From Verrucomicrobiota bacterium (GTDB lineage Bacteria; Verrucomicrobiota; Verrucomicrobiia; Opitutales; Opitutaceae), in the NCBI GenBank assembly GCA_003694825.1, contig RFJS01000127.1:1-6762 (forward strand): 6,762 nt of DNA. Direction: 5' to 3'. The translations under genes were made by a program, and so were the position numbers. The notes beneath the pieces are model-generated. The model was given only the letters and a program-made list of their open reading frames with translations, was not told the DNA's origin and did not search any database. This document shows, one piece after another, positions 5,855-6,762 of this stretch; within the stretch, counting starts at the first letter, position 1; the number at the start of each line of letters is the position of its first letter.

Positions 5855-6762
5855 ATGAACGCGGAAAAATCCTCTTCCTTCCTCGCCCGTCTCCTCAAGC
5901 CGGGCCTCTTCGCCCTCGGCCTGCTCACCGCCGCCGGCACGCCCGCCCTCGCCCGCACGGTGCCGGTGAAGCTCGCCACCCTCGCGCCCAAGGGCACCTC
6001 CTTCCACCTCATCTTGCAGGAAATGGGCCAGAAGTGGCGCCAGGCGCCCGACGGCGGCATGCGCCTGATCATCTACACCGACGGCACGATGGGCGGCGAG
6101 GCCGACATGGTGAAGCGCATGCGCCTCGGCCAGCTCCATGCCGGCCTGCTCACGATCAACGGCATCACCGAAATCGAACAATCCGTCGCGGGCCTGCAAA
6201 ACATCCCCATGGCCTACCGCAGCCTCGACGAAGCGCAGTATGTCCGCGAAAAGCTCGCCCCCCGCTACGAGAAGCTGCTCGAGGAAAAGGGCTTTATCGT
6301 CCTGGGGTGGTTCGATTCCGGCTGGATCCACATCTTCTCGCGCAAACCGCTGCGCACCCCCGAGGACCTCCGCGGCGAGAAGGTATTCGTCGTCACCGGC
6401 AGCGAGGCCACGGTAAACATCGCCCGCTCGCTCAACATGCAGCCGGTCGCCCTCGAGCCGACCGACATCCTCGTGAGCCTGCAGACGGGGCTCGTCTCGG
6501 TCGTAACCGCCCCGCCCTTTTACGCGCTCGCCGGACAATTCTACCAGCCCGCGCCGCACATGCTCGAGATCAACTTCGCCCCGCTCGTCGGTGCCCTCGT
6601 CATCTCCACGCGCTCGTGGAACATGATGACCCCGGCTCAGCGGGAGATCGCCCGCAAGACCGGCACCGAAGCCTGTGCGAAAATCACCGAAGCGGCCCGC
6701 CGCGAGATGCGCGAATCCATCGAAGCGATGCAGAAGCGGGGCCTGCAGGTCCAGAAGGTCGA
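5855..6762 (+). CDS. dctP: TRAP transporter substrate-binding protein, DctP family (3' truncated by window edge)
   Basis: DctP-type proteins are periplasmic receptors that capture a ligand and hand it to the DctQ/DctM membrane subunits, which use an ion gradient. The frame runs from the ATG at 5855 to the right edge with 302 complete codons and no stop; about 330 residues are usual, so only the tail is missing. Residues 1-33 are a Sec signal peptide ending ALA; there is no lipobox. The mature start VKLATLAPKGTSFH, the segment GTMGGEADMVKRMRLGQLHAG (78-97), PMAYRSLDEA and PLRTPEDLRGEKV (165-177) follow the family pattern, as does DILVSLQTGLV later on. Where DctP proteins usually read K-I-R-V, with an Arg that binds the ligand carboxylate, this protein reads K-V-F-V (Phe178, codon 6386-6388). 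Together with the TatT neighbour this suggests a TPAT binding protein with a non-standard ligand. No Shine-Dalgarno precedes the ATG. Confidence 0.93.
   Translation, partial: MNAEKSSSFLARLLKPGLFALGLLTAAGTPALARTVPVKLATLAPKGTSFHLILQEMGQKWRQAPDGGMRLIIYTDGTMGGEADMVKRMRLGQLHAGLLTINGITEIEQSVAGLQNIPMAYRSLDEAQYVREKLAPRYEKLLEEKGFIVLGWFDSGWIHIFSRKPLRTPEDLRGEKVFVVTGSEATVNIARSLNMQPVALEPTDILVSLQTGLVSVVTAPPFYALAGQFYQPAPHMLEINFAPLVGALVISTRSWNMMTPAQREIARKTGTEACAKITEAARREMRESIEAMQKRGLQVQKV

Overview
This is a GC-rich bacterial chromosomal window with three blocks of genes. The gene families present suggest Verrucomicrobiota, probably Opitutales/Opitutaceae: a LacI-type regulator of the Verrucomicrobia-like subgroup, a free-standing exported TonB C-terminal-domain protein, and a TatT lipoprotein next to a TRAP binding protein. 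The taxonomic call is an inference from gene content and codon use. No marker gene proves it.

Left edge (1-931): the 3' three quarters of mnmA (tRNA 2-thiouridylase) runs rightward and converges on a leftward LacI-family regulator. A short gap between them holds an inverted repeat.

Minus-strand block (932-3831): reading leftward, this holds an exported protein of unknown family, a complete class II tRNA-Leu(CAG) with encoded CCA, two near-identical 26-bp tandem units just 3' of the tRNA, a small cysteine-rich lipoprotein of unknown family, and the LacI regulator. A 22-bp imperfect palindrome touches the LacI start codon and is a candidate autoregulatory operator.

Divergent spacer (3832-4189): about 360 bp without a credible gene. 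It holds a sigma-54-like match, an isolated TTGACA and a 7-bp hairpin just before the next start codon.

Plus-strand block (4190-6762): a small periplasmic protein made almost only of a TonB C-terminal domain, closed by a strong hairpin terminator. After it comes a two-gene unit: a TatT-family TRAP-associated lipoprotein, then a DctP-family TRAP substrate-binding protein that runs off the right edge. This pairing matches the TPR-protein-associated TRAP transporters (TPATs) first described in Treponema pallidum, so the membrane subunits (DctQ/DctM or a QM fusion) should follow just beyond the window. The binding protein lacks the arginine that normally binds the ligand carboxylate in DctP proteins, which suggests an unusual ligand.

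I found no CRISPR array, insertion sequence, phage gene or defence system. The most interesting items are the TPAT pair with its altered binding protein, the tandem repeat beside the tRNA, the LacI palindrome, and the lack of Shine-Dalgarno sequences before all three plus-strand genes.
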